From Sandarakinorhabdus sp. (GTDB lineage Bacteria > Pseudomonadota > Alphaproteobacteria > Sphingomonadales > Sphingomonadaceae): a DNA stretch of 5,096 bases. Each line of letters starts with the position of its first letter. The first letter of the stretch is position 1. Position numbers and translations under genes: made by a program. Location of the stretch: NCBI GenBank assembly GCA_025458465.1, contig JALOSK010000157.1, positions 1 through 5,096 on the forward strand, in the 5' to 3' direction. Under the pieces are notes generated by a model. The model was not told the DNA's origin, ran no database searches, and saw nothing but the letters and a program-made list of their open reading frames with translations. Below, in pieces: positions 1 to 5,096 of the stretch.

Positions 1-888
1 CTTCTGCACCAGATCGCCGATGTAGATGATGTTGTCGTTCTTCAGGCAGTTGGCCGAACGCACCGAAAGCTCCAGCTCGTCCACCTTCTTGAGCAGGTAA
101 CGGTTGATGCTGGCGCTGTCGTCCACTTCCACGGCACCGCCCTGGGCGGCGTGAGCCACGGGGGCGGCGACGGCCGCTTCCTCGAAGTTCACGAACAGCT
201 GGAGCTGGTCCTGCAGGATCTTGGCGGCATAGGCCAGCGAGTCTTCCGGGCTGACGCTGCCATCGGTTTCCACCGTGATGGTCAGCTTGTCATAGTCCAG
301 TTCCTGGCCAACGCGGGTGGGATCCACCTTGTAGCTGACCTGGCGCACCGGAGAGTAGAGCGCATCAACCGGAATCAGGCCGATCGGCGCATCGGCCGGA
401 CGGTTGGCGCTGGCCGGGACATAGCCCTTGCCGGCTTCCACGGTCAGTTCCATGTTCAGTGTGGCGCCGGCATCGAGGTTGCAGATCACCAGATCCTTGT
501 TCATCACCTCCATGTCGCCGGTCACGGCGATCTGGCCGGCGCTCACCGGGCCCGGGCCAGTGGCGTTCAGGAACACACGCTTGGCCTGATCACCGGCCAT
601 GCGGATGGCGACCTGCTTGATGTTCAGCACGATGTCGGTCACGTCTTCGCGCACGCCCGGCAGGCTGGAAAACTCGTGCAGCGCGCCGTCCATCTTGATC
701 GCGGTCACGGCCGCGCCCTGCAGCGAGGACAGCAGCACCCGGCGCAGGGCATTGCCCAGCGTCAGGCCGAAGCCACGCTCCAGCGGTTCGGCGATGAAGG
801 ACGCCTTGTGACTGCCGTCACCGCTGGGGCGCTGCTCCAGGTGGGTGGGCTTTTTCAGTTCGGTCCAGTTCTTGGCGATGACTGCCAC
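1..888 (-). CDS. rpoA: DNA-directed RNA polymerase subunit alpha, 3' end cut off by window edge
   Basis: Alpha subunit of RNA polymerase. Its N-terminal domain dimerises and nucleates beta/beta' assembly; its C-terminal domain binds UP-element DNA and activators. The frame is open for 296 codons with no stop before the window edge. The dimerisation motif [13 protein letters not shown] lies at about residues 38-50. A flexible Ala-rich linker (about 237-255) leads into the C-terminal domain, where VRSANCLK (276-283) carries the Arg/Asn/Cys equivalents of E. coli R265, N268 and C269, followed by YIGDLVQK at the edge. The rest of the C-terminal domain, perhaps 40-60 residues, is outside the window. 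The start is GTG at 886-888: it gives the expected MAVIAKNW N-terminus and has GAGGTG at 895-900, 6 nt upstream. It is the last gene of the cluster seen here, 112 nt after rpsK. Identity is certain; the start is very likely. Confidence 0.97.
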   Translation of the reverse strand, partial: MAVIAKNWTELKKPTHLEQRPSGDGSHKASFIAEPLERGFGLTLGNALRRVLLSSLQGAAVTAIKMDGALHEFSSLPGVREDVTDIVLNIKQVAIRMAGDQAKRVFLNATGPGPVSAGQIAVTGDMEVMNKDLVICNLDAGATLNMELTVEAGKGYVPASANRPADAPIGLIPVDALYSPVRQVSYKVDPTRVGQELDYDKLTITVETDGSVSPEDSLAYAAKILQDQLQLFVNFEEAAVAAPVAHAAQGGAVEVDDSASINRYLLKKVDELELSVRSANCLKNDNIIYIGDLVQK

Positions 889-894
889 GGGTTT

Positions 895-900
895 CACCTC
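895..900 (-). promoter_or_regulatory. Shine-Dalgarno of rpoA
   Basis: The minus strand reads GAGGTG, then a 6-nt spacer AAACCC, then the GTG start at 888. This supports choosing GTG, since no ATG lies nearby in frame. Confidence 0.8.
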
Positions 901-958
901 GGTCTTGGAAGGAGCGGATCGTCACCCGCGCGTTCCGTTGGTCGATGGATGTCTTGAA

Positions 959-986
959 CGCCGGACGCCACGCAGGCCGCCCGGCG
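959..986 (-). other. Hairpin between rpsK and rpoA
   Basis: On the minus strand CGCCGGGCG (978-986) pairs with CGTCCGGCG (959-967): 9 bp including one G-U, around a 10-nt loop. The pair that is G-U in minus-strand RNA is an A-C mismatch in plus-strand RNA, so the fold favours the operon's own transcript. It starts 14 nt after the rpsK stop. The sequence after it begins TTCAAG and has no U-run, so it does not look like an intrinsic terminator. It may be a processing or stability element, or chance in GC-rich DNA. Confidence 0.45.
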
Positions 987-1000
987 CCAGGGCAGGCGGA

Positions 1001-1390
1001 TCAGACGCGACGACGCTTCGGCGGACGCACGCCGTTGTGCGGGATCGGGGTCACGTCACGGATGGCCGTGATGGTGAAGCCCACCGCCTGCAGGGCACGC
1101 AGCGCCGATTCACGGCCCGAACCCGGGCCGCGCACTTCCACTTCCAGCGTGCGCACGCCGTGTTCGGCAGCCTTCTTGCCGGCGTCTTCGGCAGCCATCT
1201 GGGCCGCGAACGGCGTCGACTTGCGGCTGCCCTTGAAGCCCATGGTACCGGCCGACGACCAGGCAATGGCGTTGCCCTGCGCGTCGGTGATGGTGATCAT
1301 GGTGTTGTTGAAGCTGGCGTTGACGTGGGCCACGCCGCTGGTGATGTTCTTGCGCTCCCGGCGCTTGATGCGAGCTACTTCGCGAGCCAT
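1001..1390 (-). CDS. rpsK: 30S ribosomal protein S11
   Basis: Small-subunit protein of the 30S platform, binding 16S rRNA near the mRNA exit and E-site region. It has 129 residues, the normal bacterial length. Family blocks are [12 protein letters not shown] (19-30), [19 protein letters not shown] (46-64), [14 protein letters not shown] (87-100) and the basic C-terminus DVTPIPHNG followed by RPPKRRRV (112-129). Residue 121 is Val where E. coli S11 has Cys in the HNGCRPP motif. The start is ATG at 1388-1390, preceded by AGGGA about 9 nt upstream. It lies 49 nt after rpsM and 112 nt before rpoA, and is almost surely co-transcribed with both. In E. coli rpsD would follow it; here rpoA does. Confidence 0.98.
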   Translation of the reverse strand: MAREVARIKRRERKNITSGVAHVNASFNNTMITITDAQGNAIAWSSAGTMGFKGSRKSTPFAAQMAAEDAGKKAAEHGVRTLEVEVRGPGSGRESALRALQAVGFTITAIRDVTPIPHNGVRPPKRRRV

Positions 1391-1439
1391 TGGATATCGT
1401 CCCTAACCTGATGTGAAGAAGAGCAGCGGATGACCGCGC

Positions 1440-1808
1440 TTACTTCTTCTTGCCGGCGATCGGCTTGGCCTTGCCCTTGCGGGTGCGGGCGTTGGTGTGG
1501 GTGCGCTGGCCACGAACCGGCAGACCCTTGCGGTGACGCAGGCCGCGATAGCAGGCCAGATCCATCAGCCGCTTGATGTTCATCGCGTTCTGGCGACGCA
1601 GATCGCCTTCCACGGTGAGTTCGCGGTCGATCTTCTCGCGGATGGAGAGGATTTCAGCGTCGGTCAGGTCCTGCACGCGGCGCTCGGGCGGGAAGCCCAG
1701 CTCGGTGGCGAGACGCTTGGCCGTGGTGCGGCCGATGCCGTGGATATAGGTGAGCGCGATTTCCACGCGCTTGTTGGTCGGGATGTTTACACCCGCAATA
1801 CGTGCCAC
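1440..1808 (-). CDS. rpsM: 30S ribosomal protein S13 (GTG start)
   Basis: Small-subunit head protein that contacts 16S rRNA, the P-site tRNA through its tail, and the 50S subunit through inter-subunit bridges. It has 122 residues, a usual length. The N-terminus [14 protein letters not shown], the helix-two-turn-helix motif [14 protein letters not shown] (21-34), and the signature [20 protein letters not shown] (89-108) are all typical, followed by a Lys-rich tail. The frame stays open upstream to an ATG at 1847, which would add 13 residues ([13 protein letters not shown]) not found in the family. The GTG at 1806-1808 gives the conserved N-terminus and has AAAGGACC ending 6 nt upstream, so GTG is chosen. 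It follows a 163-nt gap after adk that may hold its own promoter and leader. Confidence 0.97.
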   Translation of the reverse strand: MARIAGVNIPTNKRVEIALTYIHGIGRTTAKRLATELGFPPERRVQDLTDAEILSIREKIDRELTVEGDLRRQNAMNIKRLMDLACYRGLRHRKGLPVRGQRTHTNARTRKGKAKPIAGKKK

Positions 1809-1814
1809 AGATAA

Positions 1815-1822
1815 GGTCCTTT
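1815..1822 (-). promoter_or_regulatory. Shine-Dalgarno of rpsM, supports the GTG start
   Basis: The minus strand reads AAAGGACC, then TTATCT, then GTG at 1808. It lies inside the longer open frame, which argues against the upstream ATG at 1847. Its AAGGA (1817-1821) is the exact complement of UCCUU in the loop of the hairpin just upstream. Confidence 0.75.
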
Positions 1823-1830
1823 CACGCTCC

Positions 1831-1858
1831 ACAGCGGCCCAGGGCAAGGAGCCGCTAT
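1831..1858 (-). promoter_or_regulatory. Leader hairpin just upstream of rpsM, possible pseudoknot with the ribosome binding site
   Basis: On the minus strand ATAGCGGC (1851-1858) pairs with GCCGCTGT (1831-1838): 8 bp with one U-G. Two more possible pairs (U-G, C-G) lie at the top. The loop begins UCCUU (1846-1850), which is exactly complementary to AAGGA (1817-1821) in the rpsM Shine-Dalgarno. Pairing of these would hide the ribosome binding site. In E. coli a pseudoknot at the rpsM start is the target of S4 repression. The position here is analogous, but homology is not shown. The stem is seen directly; the function is inference. Confidence 0.4.
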
Positions 1859-1878
1859 CTCAAAGCAATATGCCGACA

Positions 1879-1890
1879 GCCCGAGCGGGC
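1879..1890 (-). repeat. Small GC-rich palindrome in the adk-rpsM gap
   Basis: GCCC/GGGC pairs as a 4-bp stem with a 4-nt loop. It is weak alone and recorded because it sits between two stronger inverted repeats in the same 163-nt gap. Confidence 0.3.
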
Positions 1891-1899
1891 GCCGGTCAT

Positions 1900-1919
1900 A
1901 CTTCCGTTGCTGCGGAAGT
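1900..1919. repeat. Perfect 7-bp inverted repeat in the adk-rpsM gap
   Basis: ACTTCCG (1900-1906) and CGGAAGT (1913-1919) are exact reverse complements around a 6-nt loop. Neither strand has a following T-run, so it is not a normal intrinsic terminator. If the promoter proposed just upstream is real, this fold would lie at or near the 5' end of the rpsM transcript. It could also be a protein-binding palindrome or the 3' end of an adk message. Confidence 0.5.
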
Positions 1920-1924
1920 GGCGG

Positions 1925-1953
1925 CGTTAGCGATGAGTCGCGCGAATGTCAAG
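1925..1953 (-). promoter_or_regulatory. Candidate sigma-70-type promoter upstream of rpsM
   Basis: On the minus strand, CTTGAC (1948-1953; with the next base, TTGACA) is followed after 17 nt by CTAACG (1925-1930). Alphaproteobacterial housekeeping promoters often resemble CTTGAC-17-CTATAT: the -35 is a full match, the -10 matches mainly at CTA. A start near 1918 would give a leader of about 110 nt before the rpsM GTG. It would allow rpsM-rpsK-rpoA to be transcribed apart from the upstream cluster. The poor -10 keeps confidence modest. Confidence 0.35.
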
Positions 1954-1971
1954 CGGTGCGCGACGCTTGGG

Positions 1972-2619
1972 TCAACGATCGAGGATCGCGTCGATGCTGG
2001 CCGCCACTGCATCCATGCTGACCATACCGTCCACGCGGGCAACGATGCCGCGGCCCTCGTAATGCGGGATGATCGGCGCCGTCTTGGCACGATATTCCGC
2101 CATGCGCTGGCGCACCGTCGTCTCGTTGTCATCGGCGCGGCGCTTGAACTCGGTGGCACCGCACGCATCGCAGGTGTCGGCCACCTTGGGCAGCTTGAAA
2201 CGATCGTGATACCCCTCACCACACTTGGCGCAGGTGAAACGGCCGGTGATCCGCTCAACCAGCGCATCCTCGTCCACCAGCAGTTCGATCACATGATCGA
2301 TCTGCACGCCCTTGGCTGTCAGCATCGCATCCAGCGCATTGGCCTGGACATCGGTGCGGGGATAGCCATCGAGAATGAAGCCGGCGCGGGCGTCGGGCTG
2401 GTCAAGCCGTTCCGACAGGATGCCGTTGACGATATCGTCGGACACCAGCCCACCGGATTCCATGACGGCCTTGGCGGCAAGGCCAACCGGCGTCCCGGCA
2501 GCCACTGCGGCGCGCAGCATGTCACCCGTGGACAGCTGGACCATGCCGCGTTGCTTGACGAGGCGGCTGGCCTGGGTGCCCTTGCCCGCACCCGGCGGGC
2601 CCAGCAGAATGAGGTTCAA
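1972..2619 (-). CDS. adk: Adenylate kinase, zinc-lid form (TTG start)
   Basis: Cytosolic enzyme catalysing ATP + AMP = 2 ADP, setting adenylate balance. It has 215 residues, the usual long-lid length. The P-loop GPPGAGKGT is at 7-15, the AMP-binding region STGDMLR at 30-36, and DGYPRT at 84-89. The lid domain holds CAKC (130-133) and CDAC (150-153), a four-Cys set expected to bind a structural zinc as in Gram-positive and many alphaproteobacterial enzymes; E. coli Adk lacks it. RRADDNETTVRQR (160-172) carries the catalytic arginines. The start is TTG at 2617-2619: it gives the standard MNLILLGPPG N-terminus and has AGGGGGAA 6 nt upstream. No later Met keeps the P-loop. The TTG overlaps the secY stop by 4 nt (TTGA), suggesting translational coupling. 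Identity is certain. Confidence 0.97.
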   Translation of the reverse strand: MNLILLGPPGAGKGTQASRLVKQRGMVQLSTGDMLRAAVAAGTPVGLAAKAVMESGGLVSDDIVNGILSERLDQPDARAGFILDGYPRTDVQANALDAMLTAKGVQIDHVIELLVDEDALVERITGRFTCAKCGEGYHDRFKLPKVADTCDACGATEFKRRADDNETTVRQRMAEYRAKTAPIIPHYEGRGIVARVDGMVSMDAVAASIDAILDR

Positions 2620-3968
2620 CGGCGATTCCCCCTGAGTTTGGACTTCTTGATGAGTCCCTCATATTGATGGGCCAGCATGTGGCTCTGGATCTGGGCCACC
2701 GTGTCCATCGTCACGTTCACCACGATCAGCAGCGAGGTGCCACCGAAATAGAAGGGCACCTTCAATTCGCTGATCAGGAATTCCGGCAGCAGGCAGATCA
2801 CGGTGAGATAGGCGGCGCCGATCACCGTGAGGCGGGTGAGCACGAAATCAAGATATTCGGCGGTGCGCTGTCCCGGACGGATGCCGGGCACGAAGCCGCC
2901 ATATTTCTTCAGATTCTCGGCCGTCTCGTCCGGGTTAAACACCACGGCGGTGTAGAAAAAGCTGAAGAAGATGATGCCGGCGGCATAGAGCACCATGTAG
3001 AGCGGCGCGCCATGCTGCAGGGCGGTCGTCACCGTGGTCAGCCATTCCGGGGCGTTGCCCTGCTGGCTGGCGAACTGTGCGACGGTGAGCGGCATCAGCA
3101 GCAGCGACGAGGCGAAGATCGGCGGGATCACGCCCGAGGTGTTGATCTTCAGCGGCAGGAAGCTGCTGTCCCCCTGGAACATGCGGTTGCCCACCTGCCG
3201 CTTGGGATACTGGATCAGCACCTTGCGGACGGCGCGTTCCATCAGGCAGATGAAGGCGATGGTGGCCAGTGCAAGCACGGCAACCAGCAGCACGAAGCCG
3301 GCCGAGATGGCACCAGTGCGGCCCTGTTCGAACATGGTGCCCAGCGCCACCGGCAACTGGGCCACGATGCCGGCCATGATGATCAGCGAGATGCCGTTGC
3401 CGATGCCGCGGCTGGTGATCTGTTCGCCCAGCCACATCAGGAACATGGTGCCGCCCAGCAGCGAGATCACCGTGGAGATGCGGAAGAACCAGCCCGGATC
3501 GATGACGGCAGACACACCCTGGCCGGCGCCCCAGCCTTCAAGGCCGACGGCAATGCCATAGCCTTGCAGGATGGTGAGGAACACGGTGCCGAAGCGCGTG
3601 TACTGGTTCAGCGTCTTGCGACCGGATTCGCCTTCCTTCTTCAGCGCCATGAAGCTGGGGATGAGGCTGGTGAGCAACTGCACCACGATCGACGCCGTGA
3701 TGTAGGGCGTGACACCCAGCGCGATCAGGCTCATGCGTTCCAGCGCGCCGCCGGAGAACATGTTGAAGAAGTCGAGCACGCCGCCACGGGTCTGTTCGAA
3801 CAGGCTGGACAGCGCCAGCGGATCGATGCCCGGCAGCGGCACGAAGCTGATCAGGCGGAACACCACCAGCGCACCCAGCGTGAACCAGATTCGCTTCTTC
3901 AGCTCGGTGGCCTTGGAGAAATTCGCGAACGACAGGTTCGCGGCCATCTGTTCGGCGGCTGACGCCAT
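2616..3968 (-). CDS. secY: Protein translocase subunit SecY
   Basis: Channel-forming inner-membrane subunit of the SecYEG translocon, passing proteins driven by SecA or by the translating ribosome. It has 450 residues with ten predicted membrane segments at roughly 27-45, 79-103, 124-143, 162-182, 190-211, 222-243, 275-297, 322-344, 376-398 and 403-424. Between segments 1 and 2 lies the plug region (about 50-78). Family blocks are GVTPYITASIVVQLL (85-99), GEQITSRGIGNGISLIIMAG (181-200), FQGDSSFLPLKINTSGVIPP (264-283) and the cytosolic loop KYGGFVPGIRPGQRT (355-369), needed for SecA and ribosome contact. The start is ATG at 3966-3968, giving MASAAEQMAANLSFANFSKATELKKR. The ribosome site is unclear: AGGTG is only 2 nt from ATG, and GGGTG further up is an alternative. 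ATG at residue 8 is possible but less typical. It follows a 110-nt gap with a strong hairpin, and overlaps adk by 4 nt. Confidence 0.98.
   Translation of the reverse strand: MASAAEQMAANLSFANFSKATELKKRIWFTLGALVVFRLISFVPLPGIDPLALSSLFEQTRGGVLDFFNMFSGGALERMSLIALGVTPYITASIVVQLLTSLIPSFMALKKEGESGRKTLNQYTRFGTVFLTILQGYGIAVGLEGWGAGQGVSAVIDPGWFFRISTVISLLGGTMFLMWLGEQITSRGIGNGISLIIMAGIVAQLPVALGTMFEQGRTGAISAGFVLLVAVLALATIAFICLMERAVRKVLIQYPKRQVGNRMFQGDSSFLPLKINTSGVIPPIFASSLLLMPLTVAQFASQQGNAPEWLTTVTTALQHGAPLYMVLYAAGIIFFSFFYTAVVFNPDETAENLKKYGGFVPGIRPGQRTAEYLDFVLTRLTVIGAAYLTVICLLPEFLISELKVPFYFGGTSLLIVVNVTMDTVAQIQSHMLAHQYEGLIKKSKLRGNRR
2626..2633 (-). promoter_or_regulatory. Shine-Dalgarno of adk, supports the TTG start
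   Basis: The minus strand reads AGGGGGAA, a 6-nt spacer TCGCCG, then TTG. It lies inside the last codons of secY and is purine-rich and well placed, which makes the rare TTG start credible. Confidence 0.7.
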
Positions 3969-4006
3969 TGCACCTACACCCGATCAAAGCTTCGTAAAAC
4001 GGCAAA

Positions 4007-4044
4007 GCGCCGCGTATCGGCTCCATGTAGGCGACACGCGGCGC
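4007..4044 (-). terminator. Strong hairpin between rplO and secY, candidate attenuator
   Basis: On the minus strand GCGCCGCGTGTCG (4032-4044) pairs with CGATACGCGGCGC (4007-4019): 13 bp including one G-U, around a 12-nt loop. Directly after it the transcript reads UUUGCCGUUUU, a broken U-rich tail. The plus strand has no such tail. This resembles a leaky intrinsic terminator, 34 nt after the rplO stop and 38 nt before the secY ATG. It could lower secY and downstream expression relative to the ribosomal genes, or protect a processed 3' end. The fold is clear; termination is inferred. Confidence 0.55.
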
Positions 4045-4054
4045 AAATGCCATG

Positions 4055-4068
4055 GGGTCGTTTGACCC
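4055..4068 (-). repeat. Small inverted repeat after rplO
   Basis: GGGTC (4064-4068, minus strand) pairs with GACCC (4055-4059): 5 bp perfect with a 4-nt loop AAAC. It is 10 nt after the rplO stop and 10 nt before the larger hairpin, so the two could form a tandem structure. Confidence 0.35.
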
Positions 4069-4078
4069 AAGACGTGGA

Positions 4079-4618
4079 TTACTTGCCGGCCTTGGCGGCG
4101 CGGGCAGCGGCGCGGGCGGCCTTCTGCTCCTCGCGGCTCAGCGGGGCGGCCGGCGGCGGCGGCAGTTCGATCGAACCGCCGGCCGCTTCAACGGCAGCCT
4201 TCGCCGACGCCGAGGCGCCAGCCAGCTTCAGCGACACCTTGGCAGTGAGCGCGCCAACACCCAGCAGGCGCACGCCATCGCGAGCGTGGGTGAGCACCTT
4301 GGCCTTCACCAGCGCATCGGCGTCGATGGTCTGCTTGGCGTCCAGCTTGCCGGCGTCGATCGCGGCCTGCAGGGTGCCAAGGTTCAGCACCGCATAATCC
4401 TTGCGGAAGATGTTGTTGAAGCCGCGCTTCGGAATGCGCATGTGCAGCGGCATCTGGCCGCCTTCGAAGCCGTTGATGGCCACGCCCGAACGGCTGGTCT
4501 GGCCCTTCTGGCCGCGCCCGGCGGTCTTGCCGAGGCCCGAACCGATGCCGCGGCCAACGCGCACGCGCTTCTTGCGGGCGCCGGGATTGTCGTGAAGATC
4601 GTTCAGCTTGGTCGTCAT
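4079..4618 (-). CDS. rplO: 50S ribosomal protein L15
   Basis: Large-subunit protein that binds 23S rRNA in the late stages of 50S assembly. From ATG at 4616-4618 it has 179 residues, longer than the 144 of E. coli. The Gly/Arg-rich N-terminal extension that threads into rRNA is clear: [18 protein letters not shown] (11-28), then [16 protein letters not shown] (30-45) and [18 protein letters not shown] (50-67). The C-terminal globular part runs to about 151. Beyond it lies PPPP (153-156) and a basic Ala/Lys/Arg tail (about 161-179). The frame is open upstream to ATG at 4678, which would add 20 residues overlapping rpmD and not seen in the family, so MTTKLNDL is preferred. The SD is poor (GAG about 9 nt upstream), and a GTG three codons earlier cannot be excluded. 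Confidence 0.95.
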   Translation of the reverse strand: MTTKLNDLHDNPGARKKRVRVGRGIGSGLGKTAGRGQKGQTSRSGVAINGFEGGQMPLHMRIPKRGFNNIFRKDYAVLNLGTLQAAIDAGKLDAKQTIDADALVKAKVLTHARDGVRLLGVGALTAKVSLKLAGASASAKAAVEAAGGSIELPPPPAAPLSREEQKAARAAARAAKAGK

Positions 4619-4661
4619 GTGATGCACTCGCTTTCGCTTACGCGCTTGATATTGCTGGCGA

Positions 4662-4844
4662 TCAGGCCAGTTCTTCAACCTTCACCAGGTGCGCCACCTT
4701 GGCGATCATGCCACGCACTTCCGGCGTGTCATTATGCTCGCGCGTGCGGTGCAGCTTGTTGAGGCCCAGGCCGATCAGGTTCTTTTCCTGGTTCGGCGCC
4801 CGGCGGATCGGCGACCCGATCTGGGTGACTTTCAGCTTGGCCAT
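4662..4844 (-). CDS. rpmD: 50S ribosomal protein L30
   Basis: Small large-subunit protein, 60 residues, the normal bacterial size. The sequence [15 protein letters not shown], then [24 protein letters not shown] (23-46), matches the L30 fold; the segment [13 protein letters not shown] is the family signature, and the tail is HLVKVEELA. The frame is open to ATG at 4859, but that ATG overlaps the end of rpsE and adds MRRVP. ATG at 4842-4844 gives the family N-terminus with GAGGAGA (4851-4857) 6 nt upstream. The gap after rpsE is 11 nt and the Shine-Dalgarno includes bases of the rpsE stop, so the two are likely coupled. It lies 43 nt before rplO. Confidence 0.97.
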   Translation of the reverse strand: MAKLKVTQIGSPIRRAPNQEKNLIGLGLNKLHRTREHNDTPEVRGMIAKVAHLVKVEELA

Positions 4845-4850
4845 CGGAAC

Positions 4851-4857
4851 TCTCCTC
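4851..4857 (-). promoter_or_regulatory. Shine-Dalgarno of rpmD overlapping the rpsE stop
   Basis: The minus strand reads GAGGAGA, a 6-nt spacer GTTCCG, then ATG. The first GA belongs to the rpsE TGA. It decides the start at 4844 over the ATG at 4859. Confidence 0.8.
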
Positions 4858-5096
4858 ACGCCACCGCTTCGGCGTCGGCTTCGGCAAGCTTGGCCGACAC
4901 GTCGCCACGACGGGCGAGCAGATCGGCGACCTTCTTGCCGCGACGCTGGGCCACGCTCTTCGGGCTGACCTGGCCGGTCAGCGCCGCGAAGGTGGCGCGG
5001 ATCATGTTGTAGGGGTTGTTGGTGCCCACCGACTTGGTGACCACGTCGGCAACGCCCAGCGATTCGAACACGGCGCGCATCGGACCACCGGCGATG
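4856..5096 (-). CDS. rpsE: 30S ribosomal protein S5, C-terminal part only
   Basis: Small-subunit protein near the mRNA entry, linked to decoding accuracy (ram mutations) and spectinomycin response. Only the last 79 complete codons are in the window; the 5' part, with the dsRNA-binding-like domain, lies beyond the right edge. The visible part is the C-terminal domain: [19 protein letters not shown], then [19 protein letters not shown], then [20 protein letters not shown], all typical. It ends with an Ala/Glu-rich tail at TGA 4856-4858. An ATG at 5080 is internal, not the start, because the frame continues through the family motif to the edge. First of the genes here in transcription order. Confidence 0.97.
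   Translation of the reverse strand, partial: IAGGPMRAVFESLGVADVVTKSVGTNNPYNMIRATFAALTGQVSPKSVAQRRGKKVADLLARRGDVSAKLAEADAEAVA

Noticed and set aside
151..957. 268-codon plus-strand open frame opposite rpoA
   Set aside because: Antisense shadow of rpoA with the same His/Gly/Arg-rich character and no motif.
1809..1847. N-terminal extension of S13 from ATG at 1847
   Set aside because: Adds 13 residues absent from the family and would place the Shine-Dalgarno inside the coding region; the GTG at 1808 fits far better.
1750..2667. 305-codon plus-strand open frame opposite adk and the adk-rpsM gap
   Set aside because: Shadow of adk. It runs through the intergenic gap with no ribosome site or recognisable domain.
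2664..3962. 432-codon plus-strand open frame opposite secY
   Set aside because: Antisense to an unmistakable SecY. The translation is His/Gly/Asp/Gln-rich low-complexity text typical of the reverse strand of a GC-rich gene, with no family motif.
3538..4053. 171-codon minus-strand frame starting in the rplO-secY gap
   Set aside because: Runs out of frame through the first third of secY. Its start lies just upstream of the attenuator-like hairpin and it lacks a Shine-Dalgarno.
4619..4678. N-terminal extension of L15 from ATG at 4678
   Set aside because: Overlaps the end of rpmD and adds 20 residues not seen in L15.
1..5096. Mobile elements, CRISPR arrays, tRNA or rRNA genes, prophage or defence genes
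   Set aside because: The whole window is accounted for by eight housekeeping genes in conserved order with short gaps. I saw no direct repeats, transposase motifs, tRNA folds or composition breaks.

Overview
The window is a stretch of the conserved spc/alpha ribosomal-protein region, read entirely from the minus strand. The base composition is high in G+C. Protein-level resemblance is strongest to Alphaproteobacteria, probably Sphingomonadales: adk lies between secY and rpsM, SecY opens MASAAEQ and continues ANFSKATELKKR, and adenylate kinase has a four-cysteine lid. The lineage call rests on remembered family sequences, not on a search. It is firm at class level and tentative at order level.

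In transcription order (high to low coordinates) the genes are: the 3' end of rpsE (S5), rpmD (L30), rplO (L15), secY, adk, rpsM (S13), rpsK (S11), and rpoA (RNA polymerase alpha), which runs off the left edge. Together they supply small- and large-subunit ribosomal proteins, the Sec translocon channel, adenylate kinase and the polymerase alpha subunit. Compared with E. coli there is no rpmJ between secY and rpsM, no rpsD between rpsK and rpoA, and adk is inserted after secY. No plus-strand gene is supported. The long plus-strand frames are antisense shadows of these genes.

Three starts are not ATG: GTG for rpsM, GTG for rpoA and TTG for adk. The adk start overlaps the secY stop as TTGA. Several starts were moved inward from the longest open frame (rpmD, rplO, rpsM) on family N-termini, and in two of these three cases on a good Shine-Dalgarno (SD) sequence.

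The genes are ordinary housekeeping genes, and I see no novel defence, mobile or biosynthetic system. The parts worth a second look are three intergenic regions. Between rplO and secY is a 13-bp GC-rich hairpin with a broken U-rich tail, a candidate attenuator. Between adk and rpsM, 163 bp hold a promoter-like CTTGAC-17-CTAACG, an exact 7-bp inverted repeat, and a hairpin whose loop is complementary to the rpsM SD. Between rpsK and rpoA is a 9-bp hairpin. No gene-free stretch exceeds 300 bases.
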